This document shows, piece by piece, positions 23,036 to 31,338 of a DNA stretch of 37,023 nucleotides (the stretch's first letter is position 1; every line of letters begins with the position of its first letter). Both the position numbers and the translations under genes were made by a program. This DNA comes from Phycisphaerales bacterium (lineage in GTDB: Bacteria > Planctomycetota > Phycisphaerae > Phycisphaerales > UBA1924): the NCBI GenBank assembly GCA_013360695.1, contig JABWBC010000019.1, positions 1-37,023 of the forward strand, in the 5' to 3' direction. The notes under the pieces were generated by a model. That model worked only from the letters and a program-made list of their open reading frames with translations, did no database searches and was not told the origin of the DNA.

Positions 23036-25360
23036 ATGAAGAATCGCGCGAGCGCGTTGGCGGTCCTGATCGCCGGGTTCCTTGTCACGTCGATGGGCTC
23101 GGTGGCGAGCGGGCAGATCGAGCCCGGCGCGACGGAACCCATAGTCCGATATGACGGGCACAAGGTGTACCGCGTGACGGTGAAGGACCAGCGCGAGTAT
23201 CTGGCGGTGACGAGCCTGGCGGACGATGTGTGGACGCACAGCCCGGGCTTGGGCGATCTGGACGTGCAGGTGTCGCCCGCCAAGCAGGCGGCGCTCGAGG
23301 GGCTCGGCCTTCCGACGCGAGTGCTGATCGCGGACGTGCAGGGGCTGCTCGATGCGGAGCGGGCGGAGATCCTGCGCCGGCGTCAGCAGCGCGACCTGGC
23401 GTGGTTCCAGAACTACAAGACGCTGGCGGAGATCAACACGCAGCTGAGCGCGTGGGTGACGGCGTACCCGGCGATGGCGAGCACGTTCGTGGTGGGAAGC
23501 TCGCTCGAGAACCGGCAGATCAGGGGCGTGAAGATCACGGGCCCGGAGTCGGCGGAGTTTCCCAAGGCGAGCCGCCCGCAGATTCTGTTCAATGGGTGCC
23601 AGCACGCGCGGGAGTGGATCAGCCCGATGGTGAACATGTACCTGGGCGATCAGTTCCTGATCCAGTACGGCGCGGGCGGGACGGTGAAGGACCTGCTGGA
23701 TCGGGTGGAGATCGTGATTGTTCCGGTGGTGAACCCGGACGGGTATGAGTACACATGGACGACGAACCGCCTGTGGCGGAAGAACCGTCGCAACAACGGC
23801 GGGTCGTACGGCGTCGATCTCAACCGCAACTGGGGCTACCAGTGGGGCGGCGAGGGCGCGAGCACGAGCCCGAGCGACGAGACGTATCGCGGCGCGTCGG
23901 CGTTCAGCGAGCCCGAGACGCAGGCGATGCGCGACATGGTGCTGGCGAACACGCGTCTGCGGGCGGCGATCGACTTCCACAGCTATTCACAGCTGATTCT
24001 CTCGCCGTGGAGCTATACGAGCACGCTCCCGCCCGATTCGTCGATCTTCAACCAGCTCAACGCCTCGATGCAGAGCGCGATCCAGGGCGTGCACGGGCAG
24101 TTCTATGACGCCGGGCCGACGTACACGACAATCTATCCGGCGTCGGGCGCCAGCGGTGATTGGTACTACGGCGCGGGGAGCACGCCGCGGAAGATCCTGG
24201 CGTGGGGCTTCGAGCTGCGCGATACGGGGACGTATGGATTCGTTCTCCCCGCGGACCAGATCATCCCCAACGGCGAGGAAATCATGGCGGGGATGATCGA
24301 CCTGGCGAGCGCGATCGCGTTCCCGGCGAAGATTTCGCTGCCCGACGGCGTGCCGAGCTTCGTCGAGGCGGGCGCGACGAGCGCGGTGCGCGTGAACGTG
24401 AGCGCGTCTCCGGGCGAGACGCTGAACGCCTCGTCGCTGAAGTCGTATGCGCGGGTCGGCGCGGGCGCGTTTGCGCCGACGGCGCTGGCGTCGCTGGGCG
24501 GGTCGCTCTACAACGCGACATTGCCCGCGGCGGGGTGCGGCGCGGGGGTCGACTTCTACATCGAAGCCATGACCATCAGCGGCAAGACGGTTCGCCTGCC
24601 CGCCAGCGCGCCGGCGGCGTTCTACTCGACGCCCGCGGCCGAGCTGACGCTGACGCTGGATGACCCGTGCGAGGTGAACAACGGCTGGTCGCTCACGACC
24701 GCGGGCGACAACGCGACGACGGGCAAGTGGGAACTGGCCGATCCGGTCGCGACGGCGGCCCAGCCCGGCGATGACCACACGGCCAGCGGCACCAAGTGCT
24801 TCGTCACCGACGGGCGCGGCGGCGCGGTCGGCGACTACGACATCGATGGCGGAAAGACGACGCTCACCTCGCCCGCGTTCAACGGGCTGGGCTCGTCGAG
24901 CTCGGCTTCGTACGGCACGATCGTCAGCTATTGGCGCTGGTACTCCAACAACCAGGGGAGCAACGCCGGCACCGACAACATGCCGGTCGAGATTTCCAAC
25001 GATAACGGCGCGACGTGGCACACGCTGGAGACCGTGACGGAAAACGCGGGCGCGTGGGTCTCCAAGAGCTTCGTGGTTGATTCGGTCGTGGCGCCGAGCG
25101 CGGCGATGAAGATCAGGTTTATTGCCCAGGACCAGGGCGGCGGCTCGATCGTTGAGGCCGCGGTGGATGACGTGCGCGTGACGGTGGCGTCGTGCCCGCT
25201 CGATCCGGCGGACGTGAACGGCGACGGATTCGTCAACGGCGACGACTATGACCTCTTTGCGGAGTGGTTCGAGTCGGCGAATCTGCTGGCCGACTTCAAC
25301 AACGACGGGTTCGTCAACGGCGACGACTTTGACGCGTTCGCGGAGGAGTTTGAGAACTAG
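23036..25360 (+). CDS. Secreted carboxypeptidase A-like M14 metallopeptidase with dockerin-like tail
   Basis: Exported zinc carboxypeptidase of 774 residues. The signal peptide ends near VASGQ (27). Residues about 38-120 look like the inhibitory propeptide of animal-type procarboxypeptidases (YRVTVKDQREY ... VLIADVQGLLD). The catalytic domain spans about 122-430: zinc ligands H190 and E193 in QHAREW and H315 in IDFHSYSQ; substrate-binding NRLWRKNRR at 244-252; DLNRNWGYQW; YPASGASG with Y367 like Tyr248; and catalytic E393 in GFELRDTGTYGF. After it come a beta domain, a jelly-roll-like domain (about 530-720), and two dockerin-like calcium repeats in the last 50 residues. GGAG precedes the ATG. 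The C-terminal end is FEN rather than GC. Confidence 0.92.
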   Translation: MKNRASALAVLIAGFLVTSMGSVASGQIEPGATEPIVRYDGHKVYRVTVKDQREYLAVTSLADDVWTHSPGLGDLDVQVSPAKQAALEGLGLPTRVLIADVQGLLDAERAEILRRRQQRDLAWFQNYKTLAEINTQLSAWVTAYPAMASTFVVGSSLENRQIRGVKITGPESAEFPKASRPQILFNGCQHAREWISPMVNMYLGDQFLIQYGAGGTVKDLLDRVEIVIVPVVNPDGYEYTWTTNRLWRKNRRNNGGSYGVDLNRNWGYQWGGEGASTSPSDETYRGASAFSEPETQAMRDMVLANTRLRAAIDFHSYSQLILSPWSYTSTLPPDSSIFNQLNASMQSAIQGVHGQFYDAGPTYTTIYPASGASGDWYYGAGSTPRKILAWGFELRDTGTYGFVLPADQIIPNGEEIMAGMIDLASAIAFPAKISLPDGVPSFVEAGATSAVRVNVSASPGETLNASSLKSYARVGAGAFAPTALASLGGSLYNATLPAAGCGAGVDFYIEAMTISGKTVRLPASAPAAFYSTPAAELTLTLDDPCEVNNGWSLTTAGDNATTGKWELADPVATAAQPGDDHTASGTKCFVTDGRGGAVGDYDIDGGKTTLTSPAFNGLGSSSSASYGTIVSYWRWYSNNQGSNAGTDNMPVEISNDNGATWHTLETVTENAGAWVSKSFVVDSVVAPSAAMKIRFIAQDQGGGSIVEAAVDDVRVTVASCPLDPADVNGDGFVNGDDYDLFAEWFESANLLADFNNDGFVNGDDFDAFAEEFEN

Positions 25361-25558
25361 AAAGTCACGAAGGGAGACGTCCTCTCGAACGGTCGGGCTA
25401 CTGATCGAGTGGCGAAGTGTTCAATATTTGCTTGACGTGATCAAGCCCGTGCGGCGTTGATCTAACTGTGTCGCATTTCCATGTGAGACTGTGCCCTGTG
25501 GGCTTGTATCGATTCTGCATTGCTCGCGATTCGAGATCGTGAATGTCTCGCTATCTCG
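25361..25558. other. Convergent intergenic region
   Basis: 198 bases between the M14 gene and ffh. One 6-bp stem, GCTTGA with TCAAGC (25430-25446), has no T tract. Nothing else seen. Confidence 0.3.
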
Positions 25559-27052
25559 CTACTTCTTCCGCTTCTTGAAGCGGTCCCTGATCGACGACGA
25601 GTGCGACGAGCCCTTGAGGCGAAGCTGCGACATGTCGGGTGCGGCGCCGCCGGCGGCCATAGCCTTCATGCGCCCGCTGGCCGAGAGCGCCGCCATCTGC
25701 TTGGTCATTTTGCTGGCGGTTTCGAATTGCTTGACGAGCTGGCCGACGGCGGCCTGCTCGGTGCCCGAGCCCGACGCGATGCGACGCCGGCGCGGGTGAT
25801 CGATCACGCCTGGCTTCTTGCGCTCCTTCACGGTCATCGAGTGGATCATCGCTTCGACGCGGTCGAGCTGTCCCTCGTCGATGTTGACGTCCTTGAGGGC
25901 CGAGCCCACGCCCGGGAGCAGGCCCAGCAGTTGTTTCATCGGGCCCATGCGCCGGAGTGTCTTCATCTGCTTGAGGAAGTCATCGAGGGTGAGCTCGCCC
26001 TTCTCGAGCTTGGCCTGCATCTCCTGGGCGTCGCGCTCGCTGACCTCGGTCTGGGCCTTTTCGACGAGGCTCAGCACGTCGCCCATGCCGAGGATTCGGC
26101 TCGCGAAGCGGTCGGCGTGGAACTCTTCGATCGCGTCGAGCTTTTCGCCCACGCCCACGAAGCGGATCGACGCGCCGGAGACGTGCTTGACCGACAGCGC
26201 CGCGCCGCCGCGGGTTTCGCTGTCGAACTTGGTCATGATCACGCCGTCGAACTCGAGCTTTTCGTGGAAGGCCTTGGCGGAGTTGACGGCGTCCTGGCCG
26301 GTCATGGAGTCGACGACAAAGAAGATCTGGTGCGGGTTGAGGAGCTTGCGCACCGCCTGGAGTTCCTGCATCAGGTCGTCGTTGACGTGCAGACGTCCCG
26401 CAGTGTCGAGGATCAGCGTGTCGACGCCGGCCTTGATCGCGGCGGCGAGCGCCCGCTGGCAGACGCCGACCGCGACGCCGACGGCCTTGCCGTATTCCGC
26501 GACCTTTTCGGGCTCGGCATAGCAGTGCACCATCGCGCTCCCGGGCATTTCGTCCTGCACCTGGCGGGCGACGGTCTGGAGCTGTTCAACGGCGGCGGGG
26601 CGTTGAAGGTCAGCGGCGGCGAGCATGACGGAGCGGCCGCGCTTCTTGAGATACGCGGCGAGCTTGCCGCAAGTTGTGGTTTTTCCGGAGCCCTGCAGGC
26701 CGCACATCATGACGATGGTGGGGGGCGGAGCGACCTTGGGGATCGTGCCGTCGGGCGTGAGGCCGAGGGAGGGCTCAACGCTGGCATCGCCGCCGAGCAC
26801 CTCGACGAGGCGCTTGTAGACGATTCCGATCATCTCCTGGCCGGGGCGCAGGGACTTGGTGACGTCCTGTCCCACGGCGTCCTTCATCACCGACGAGCAG
26901 AACTGCTCGACGACGTCGCGGTGCACGTCGGCGTCGAGGAGCGCGGTGCGAACGTCCTGCATGGCCTCGCGGACGTTGTCCTCGGTGATGGTGGCCTGGC
27001 CGGAGAGGCGGCGGAGGGCGTTGGAGAATCCTTCGGAGAGGCGTTCAAACAT
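25559..27052 (-). CDS. ffh: Signal recognition particle protein Ffh (SRP54)
   Basis: GTPase of the signal recognition particle, 497 residues, cytoplasmic; binds 4.5S RNA and the signal sequences of nascent membrane proteins and docks to FtsY. The N domain covers 1-90. The G domain has the P-loop GLQGSGKTTT (118-127), DLQRPAAVEQL (149-159), DTAGR (216-220) and TKFDSETRGGAA (274-285). The M domain runs from about 330, with Met-rich helices, RRMGPMKQLLGLLPG, and RRRRIASGSG, the RNA-binding motif. G4 normally reads TKLDGDTRGG; this copy has Phe, Ser and Glu. The N-G linker is about 10 residues longer than in E. coli. It starts 9 bases after polX, so the two are probably co-transcribed. Confidence 0.96.
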   Translation of the reverse strand: MFERLSEGFSNALRRLSGQATITEDNVREAMQDVRTALLDADVHRDVVEQFCSSVMKDAVGQDVTKSLRPGQEMIGIVYKRLVEVLGGDASVEPSLGLTPDGTIPKVAPPPTIVMMCGLQGSGKTTTCGKLAAYLKKRGRSVMLAAADLQRPAAVEQLQTVARQVQDEMPGSAMVHCYAEPEKVAEYGKAVGVAVGVCQRALAAAIKAGVDTLILDTAGRLHVNDDLMQELQAVRKLLNPHQIFFVVDSMTGQDAVNSAKAFHEKLEFDGVIMTKFDSETRGGAALSVKHVSGASIRFVGVGEKLDAIEEFHADRFASRILGMGDVLSLVEKAQTEVSERDAQEMQAKLEKGELTLDDFLKQMKTLRRMGPMKQLLGLLPGVGSALKDVNIDEGQLDRVEAMIHSMTVKERKKPGVIDHPRRRRIASGSGTEQAAVGQLVKQFETASKMTKQMAALSASGRMKAMAAGGAAPDMSQLRLKGSSHSSSIRDRFKKRKK

Positions 27053-27061
27053 GCGGGGACT

Positions 27062-28915
27062 TTACGCCCGGTGCGGACGCGGGGGAGGCGTCTTGGCTGG
27101 CGTGTGCCCGACTCGCTTTTCACGCAGAAACTTGTGCAGGCGTTCGGCGGCCCAGGTGTTGATGCACCGATCGGTCGGGAGCCAGCCGCGACGCCCGGTC
27201 AGGATTCCGTAGCGAAGGTTGTCGAAGTCCTCGCGATCGTGAACGTCGCAATCGATCGAGAGCAGGCAGCCCGCGTCGACCGCGGCCCTCACGTGCGTGT
27301 CGCGAAGGTCCAGCCGCATCCAGTGGGCGTTGATCTCCAGCACCGTGCGGTGCTCGCGGGCGGCGGCGGTGACCTCGCCCATGTCGGGCGACAGGCCAGG
27401 GCGGCGATTGACCAGCCGCCCCGTCGGGTGACCGATGATGTGAACGAGCGGGTGCTGGATCACGCGGAGCAGTCGCTTGGTCGCGGTCGCGGCGTCCTGC
27501 GAGAGACCGGCGTGGATGCTCGCGACCACGATGTCGAGCTCGGCCAGGAGTTCGTCGTCGTAATCGAGTTCGCCGTCGGCGAGGATGTCGACCTCCGAGC
27601 CCGCGAGGATCGTGATGCCGTCGATCTCGTTCCGCGCGGCGTGGACGGCCTTGATGTGCTCGCGCAGGCGTTCGGGCGACAGGCCGCCGGCGACGGCGGA
27701 GGACTTCGAGTGATCGGTGACGGCGATGGTGTGGAAGCCGCGACGCTTGGCCTCGGCGGCGAGTTCGAGGATCGAGAGACGCCCGTCGGAGGCGGTGGTG
27801 TGGGCGTGCAGTTCGGCGCGAATCTCGTCGATCGAGATGAGCGAGGGGACTTCCGCCAGGTCCATCTCGCCGCGATTCTCGCGGATTTCCGGCGGGATTT
27901 CGGGGAGGCCGAGCGCGCCGTAAATCTGGCGTTCGGTCTTGGCGGCGACGGGCTTCACGCCGCGCGATTGCGGCGGGGTTGGCTCGTCGTCGTTTGGGAA
28001 CAGGCCGTATTCGTTCAGTGTCAGGCCGCGGGCGAGGGCCCGCTGGCGCATCGCGACGTTGTGGTCCTTCGAGCCAGTGAAGTACATGAGCGCGGCCCCG
28101 AAGCACGAGTCATCGACGACGCGCAGGTCCGCCTGGATTTCGCGGGCGGGTGGGCCGGCTTGGTCCTCGCCCCAGCGCGTCGACGACGATTCGAGGCGCA
28201 GGCGAACCGAGCACTTGGTCTCGCCGTGGACGAGCACGCTTCCGACCAGCGGCATCTCCGCGAAGGACTTGAGAATCTTGGGGGCGTGCGCGTCGTCGCT
28301 TCCGACGAGAAAATCAAGATCGCCCACCGTGTCGCGCCCGCGGCGGAGAGAGCCAGCGTAAGAAACGTGCTTGGCGCCGGGCAGGCTTCGGAGATGCTCC
28401 ACGATTGCCTCGGCGAGCGGCATCGCCATACCGAGCGGGAGGCGCGAGTTGGACGGCGACGACGCGAACGCGAGCGAGGCCTTCAGTTTCTCGACGCTCT
28501 TCTCGCCCATGCGGGGTAGGGAGAGAATCGTGCCGTCCGCGATGATGCGATCCAGCGAGGCCCGGTCCGTCACGCCGCCCTGGGTCCAGAGTGTGCGCAA
28601 CGTCTTTGGTCCCAGGCCCGGCACTTCGAGGAGCGGGAAGAGACCGGGGGGGACTTTGGTCACCAGTTCGTCGTGTTCTTCGATGCGCCCGGAGCGATGA
28701 AACTCGCCGATCTTCTCGGCGATCTTCGGGCCGATCCCCTGGATCGCGCGCAGCTTGGCCTGGTCATCGGCGATTGGGGCAAGGTCGGTCGCGAGGTCGG
28801 CGATGGCGCGGGCGGCGCGTGCGTTGGCGGCCGAGCGGAAGGAGTCCTCGCCCAGGAGGTCGAGCATCACCGCGATGCGTTCAAGGCGCAGCGCAACCTC
28901 GGAGTTGAATGACAT
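27062..28915 (-). CDS. polX: PolX family DNA polymerase with PHP exonuclease domain
   Basis: Repair DNA polymerase of 617 residues. The N-terminal 8-kDa domain has helix-hairpin-helix motifs (IQGIGPKIAEKIGEF at about 58-72; VPGLGPKTLRTLW at 98-110). The palm has GSLRRGRDTVGDLDF with G188/S189 and metal Asp199 and Asp201, and the third Asp263 in ADLRVV. The PHP domain begins near 360: ELHAHTTASDG (H370, H372, D377), VTDHSKS (D401, H402), EVDIL, and further His and Asp down to IDCDVHD. It can fill gaps and probably proofread 3'-5'. All palm aspartates are present. No Shine-Dalgarno is evident before ATG 28915. Together with ffh 9 bases downstream it forms an operon. Confidence 0.94.
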   Translation of the reverse strand: MSFNSEVALRLERIAVMLDLLGEDSFRSAANARAARAIADLATDLAPIADDQAKLRAIQGIGPKIAEKIGEFHRSGRIEEHDELVTKVPPGLFPLLEVPGLGPKTLRTLWTQGGVTDRASLDRIIADGTILSLPRMGEKSVEKLKASLAFASSPSNSRLPLGMAMPLAEAIVEHLRSLPGAKHVSYAGSLRRGRDTVGDLDFLVGSDDAHAPKILKSFAEMPLVGSVLVHGETKCSVRLRLESSSTRWGEDQAGPPAREIQADLRVVDDSCFGAALMYFTGSKDHNVAMRQRALARGLTLNEYGLFPNDDEPTPPQSRGVKPVAAKTERQIYGALGLPEIPPEIRENRGEMDLAEVPSLISIDEIRAELHAHTTASDGRLSILELAAEAKRRGFHTIAVTDHSKSSAVAGGLSPERLREHIKAVHAARNEIDGITILAGSEVDILADGELDYDDELLAELDIVVASIHAGLSQDAATATKRLLRVIQHPLVHIIGHPTGRLVNRRPGLSPDMGEVTAAAREHRTVLEINAHWMRLDLRDTHVRAAVDAGCLLSIDCDVHDREDFDNLRYGILTGRRGWLPTDRCINTWAAERLHKFLREKRVGHTPAKTPPPRPHRA

Positions 28916-28972
28916 GTCGCGATCGTATGGCGGGATCGACGCCGCGCCCGGGGACGTCGGCGGGCTGCTCGA

Positions 28973-29467
28973 TCAGTGGTCGTGCTTGTGCGGTCGGGCG
29001 GGCAGGTCGCCCTCGCCGAAGAGTCGGAACTCCTTGCGACGGAGAATCTGGCCTGCGAGCGTGGGATCGTCGACGGCAAGTGCGATCGTGGGCGTGCCGT
29101 TGGGGCGGAGCATCAGCGGATATGCAAACTGGATCGAGAGCTCCGCGCCAAGAAGACACAGGCAAAGGCTCGAGAGCGTGTGCCCGGCCGACAGTTCAAC
29201 GACCAGCAGGTCCTTCTCAGCGAAGGGCATGTTGTCGGCCCTGAGCTTCGCCCGCGCTTGGGCGGCGTTGTTGGAGATGATGCGCACGACGGCGTGGTCG
29301 CTGGCTTCATGCACCGCCAGCGCGCAAATCTGGCACGCCGCGTCGTCGAACGAATGCACAAGGTCGAAAAGCCGGCCCACCTTGTTGGGAAGGAAAACGC
29401 TGAACTGCGTCACCACGGGCGGCGCATAGCCAAGACCAGTGTCGAGAGGCATGGCGGAATGGCTCAT
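28973..29467 (-). CDS. Double ACT-domain protein
   Basis: Protein of 164 residues with two ACT-like units: about 18-85 (TQFSVFLPNKVGRLFDLVHS, then DHAVVRIISNNAAQARAKL) and about 86-150 (DLLVVELS, then GTPTIALAVDDPTLAGQIL). ACT domains bind amino acids and regulate enzymes; no catalytic domain is attached, so it may be a free regulatory subunit. The end is His-rich (RPHKHDH). GGAAGGA lies just before ATG 29467 and fixes the start. It sits upstream of polX-ffh on the same strand with a 57-base gap and may lead that transcript. Ligand unknown. Confidence 0.78.
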   Translation of the reverse strand: MSHSAMPLDTGLGYAPPVVTQFSVFLPNKVGRLFDLVHSFDDAACQICALAVHEASDHAVVRIISNNAAQARAKLRADNMPFAEKDLLVVELSAGHTLSSLCLCLLGAELSIQFAYPLMLRPNGTPTIALAVDDPTLAGQILRRKEFRLFGEGDLPARPHKHDH

Positions 29468-29816
29468 GAGTCCTTCCCGAGCCGCGGCTCTCCGAATCGC
29501 GAACGCCGCCGCGATCGGGCCATGCCGCGCTGGCGGGCTTCGTGCCCGCGCTGTGGCGCCTCATGCGCTTCCGATCACCCGCAGCCATCGCACCGGCACG
29601 CCCGCACGTCCCCACGAACAGGCGAACCGTGAACTGGAGCGATCCCCACGATCGCTCCCATACCCCAGATTATCGCCCTTTGAGAAATTCCGCAAGTCCA
29701 ATATCCATCGGGAGTTTCGCCGGTTTGCGGAGCCACTGATCCGCTCGGACGTCGTCATTCCAACAAAAAACCACCCGTTCGGGTGGTTTCGGAATTCGTC
29801 GAGTTGGCCGGTTGGC
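29468..29816. other. Intergenic region upstream of the ACT gene
   Basis: 349 bases. Apart from the terminator at 29765-29788 it holds one stem, GCGGGC (29533-29538) with GCCCGC (29544-29549), and no supportable gene. The promoter of the ACT-polX-ffh set should lie here, but no clear boxes were seen. Confidence 0.4.
29765..29788 (-). terminator. Intrinsic terminator of the A-type carrier gene
   Basis: AACCACCC (29769-29776) pairs with GGGTGGTT (29781-29788) around a 4-base loop. On the minus strand it is followed by six T (complement of 29765-29770). Lies 29 bases after the stop of the Fe-S carrier gene. Confidence 0.9.
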
Positions 29817-30191
29817 TCAGACGGAGAAGCTCGAGCCGCACCCGCAGGAGGAGGTCGCGTTGGGATTGTGGAAAACAAACCCACGGCCCATGATCTCGTC
29901 CTTGAAATCGATGGTCACGCCGCTCAGGTAGAGCATGCTCTTGGGATCGCAGATGATCTTGATCCCGTGCTGTTCGAAGATCTCGTCGGTGTCCTTCTGG
30001 GTCTCGGTGAGGTCGAGAAGATAGCTGAAGCCCGAGCAGCCGCCTCCCTTGACGCCGACCCGCAGCCGGACCTTTTCGGCGTCGAGTTCCTGCTGCTGGA
30101 TGATGTTCCTGATCTCGCGGGCGGCGATCTCGGAAAGCACGATGCCGCTGTTCGACGTTTCGGGCTGGGGAACCGTGGTCGTACCGGCCAT
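29817..30191 (-). CDS. A-type Fe-S cluster carrier (IscA/ErpA/HesB family)
   Basis: Iron-sulphur carrier of 124 residues that receives clusters from the IscU scaffold and passes them to apoproteins. The three conserved cysteines are C52 in KGGGCSGFSY and C116 and C118 in SSCGCGSSF. LSEIAAREIRNIIQQQ near residue 20 and DFKDEIMGRGFVFHNPNA are family text. AAGGAGGT, a near-perfect ribosome site, precedes ATG 30191; the 69-codon extension upstream is not protein-like. It lies about 1.1 kb from iscU but is separated from it by a gene on the other strand, so it has its own transcript and terminator. A TATACT -10-like box lies at 30259-30264 on the minus strand. Confidence 0.92.
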   Translation of the reverse strand: MAGTTTVPQPETSNSGIVLSEIAAREIRNIIQQQELDAEKVRLRVGVKGGGCSGFSYLLDLTETQKDTDEIFEQHGIKIICDPKSMLYLSGVTIDFKDEIMGRGFVFHNPNATSSCGCGSSFSV

Positions 30192-30365
30192 GAGATACCT
30201 CCTTGCGAGCGGGGAACCGTCGCGACCGCCGCCGACGCGGGCGGGGTTGGTTGCAGCAAGTATAGCTTGGGGCGTGAGTTTGGCGAGCGTGATTTGAGGG
30301 CGTGGGATTGTGGTTGGGGTTTTCAACCGGTGCGAAGAATGGCGCAAAAAACGATGCGGGAAGCG

Positions 30366-30394
30366 TTGACTGTGGAGGTGTTTGTCGGTAACCT
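30366..30394 (+). promoter_or_regulatory. Candidate promoter of the PEP-CTERM-like gene
   Basis: TTGACT at 30366-30371 and TAACCT at 30389-30394 with 17 bases between. The leader to 30527 is about 125 bases. The 335-base divergent region 30192-30526 holds nothing else I can support. Confidence 0.55.
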
Positions 30395-30526
30395 GCATTT
30401 CTCAGGGTGAGGGGAGGGTACCTCCAAGCCCACAAGTTTGCTGTCTCCTCGGTCGGCCGCGCATTTCCGGGCGCTGCCATCAAACCGAGTGTTTGTGGCT
30501 TTTGTTTTGAGATTGGGAGGGTTGAT

Positions 30527-31138
30527 ATGAAGATTCTCGCTGCTTTGGCGCTCGCCGCCATGGCCGGCACCGCGTCGGCCGCGGTGGTGTTCACCGAGTC
30601 GTTCGATTCGGGCACCGGCTCGTTCACCGTTCAGGACCTCGCGGGCACCGGCAAGGCGCTCTGGAAGTCCATGGGCGATTACGGCTACAGCAACTGGACC
30701 GGCGGTTCGGGCAATGCCGCGACCGCCAGCTCGGACTTCGCGTCGGGCGAGTTCAACACCCGCATGGTCTCTCCTGGCATCGCCATCGGTAATGGCCCCG
30801 CCAGCGTGTCGTTCAAGTACAACTATCAGAACTTCGCTTTCCTCGACGTCTTCGCGGTCGAGATTTCGACCAACGGCGGCGGCAGCTGGTCGACGCTCTG
30901 GAGCACCCAGGCCGACACGGGCGGCTTCTTCGCCCTGCCCGGCGCCAGCCAGACGATCGACATCTCGGCCTACGGCGGTAACACCGTCAACATCGGCTTC
31001 CACTACTACGACCCCAACACCGGCGACTGGGACTGGTACGCCCAGGTCGACGATGTGGTCGTTGAAGCCGTTCCGGCCCCCGGCGCTGCGGCGCTCCTGG
31101 GCCTCGGCGGCCTCGTCATGAGCCGTCGCCGCCGCTGA
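30527..31138 (+). CDS. Secreted protein with PEP-CTERM-like sorting tail
   Basis: Exported protein of 203 residues. The signal peptide is MKILAALALAAMAGTASA (cleavage near residue 18). The central part is a single beta-sandwich-like domain (VFTESFDSGTGSFTVQDLAG; YYDPNTGDWDWYAQVDDVVV) resembling MAM/laminin-G-like domains, also similar in style to the jelly-roll of the M14 enzyme. The end, VPAPGAAALLGLGGLVMSRR followed by two more Arg, is a short proline motif, one hydrophobic helix and an arginine cluster: a PEP-CTERM-type signal in which PEP is replaced by PAP. It is probably cut and anchored by an exosortase-like enzyme (inference). GGGAGG precedes the ATG. A perfect terminator follows. Function unknown. 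Confidence 0.8.
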   Translation: MKILAALALAAMAGTASAAVVFTESFDSGTGSFTVQDLAGTGKALWKSMGDYGYSNWTGGSGNAATASSDFASGEFNTRMVSPGIAIGNGPASVSFKYNYQNFAFLDVFAVEISTNGGGSWSTLWSTQADTGGFFALPGASQTIDISAYGGNTVNIGFHYYDPNTGDWDWYAQVDDVVVEAVPAPGAAALLGLGGLVMSRRRR

Positions 31139-31169
31139 TCGCGGCCGGTTGAGTTTGTGATCTCACTCG

Positions 31170-31200
31170 ACGGGCGGGTCTTCGGACCCGCCCGTTTTTT
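31170..31200 (+). terminator. Intrinsic terminator of the PEP-CTERM-like gene
   Basis: CGGGCGGGTC (31171-31180) pairs with GACCCGCCCG (31185-31194) around a TTCG tetraloop, followed by T 31195-31200. Very strong. Confidence 0.95.
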
Positions 31201-31258
31201 CAATTGTGCGAGACAGCGAAGACAAGGCATGCCTCACCGTTGGCTTCCTGATGGCTCA

Positions 31259-31289
31259 ACAAAGAGAGCCCACGACGAGTCGTGGGCTC
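31259..31289 (-). terminator. Hairpin terminator after iscU
   Basis: GAGCCCACGA (31266-31275) pairs with TCGTGGGCTC (31280-31289) around CGAG. On the minus strand it is followed by T-rich TCTTTGTTG. Lies about 50 bases after iscU; the T tract is interrupted, so it is good but not perfect. Confidence 0.7.
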
Positions 31290-31338
31290 GGACGGGCGAA
31301 GGCGATGGCTTGCTCGGGCGAGTAGAACGGTTGCGCGT

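Noticed and set aside
25520-28519. A 999-codon open frame on the plus strand
   Set aside because: It is antisense to ffh and polX, which have full catalytic motifs. Its composition is an Asp/Gly/Arg/Leu-rich mirror of GC-rich codons, with no recognisable domain.
29439-30410. A 323-codon plus-strand frame
   Set aside because: Antisense to the Fe-S carrier gene and crosses its terminator; no protein-like features.
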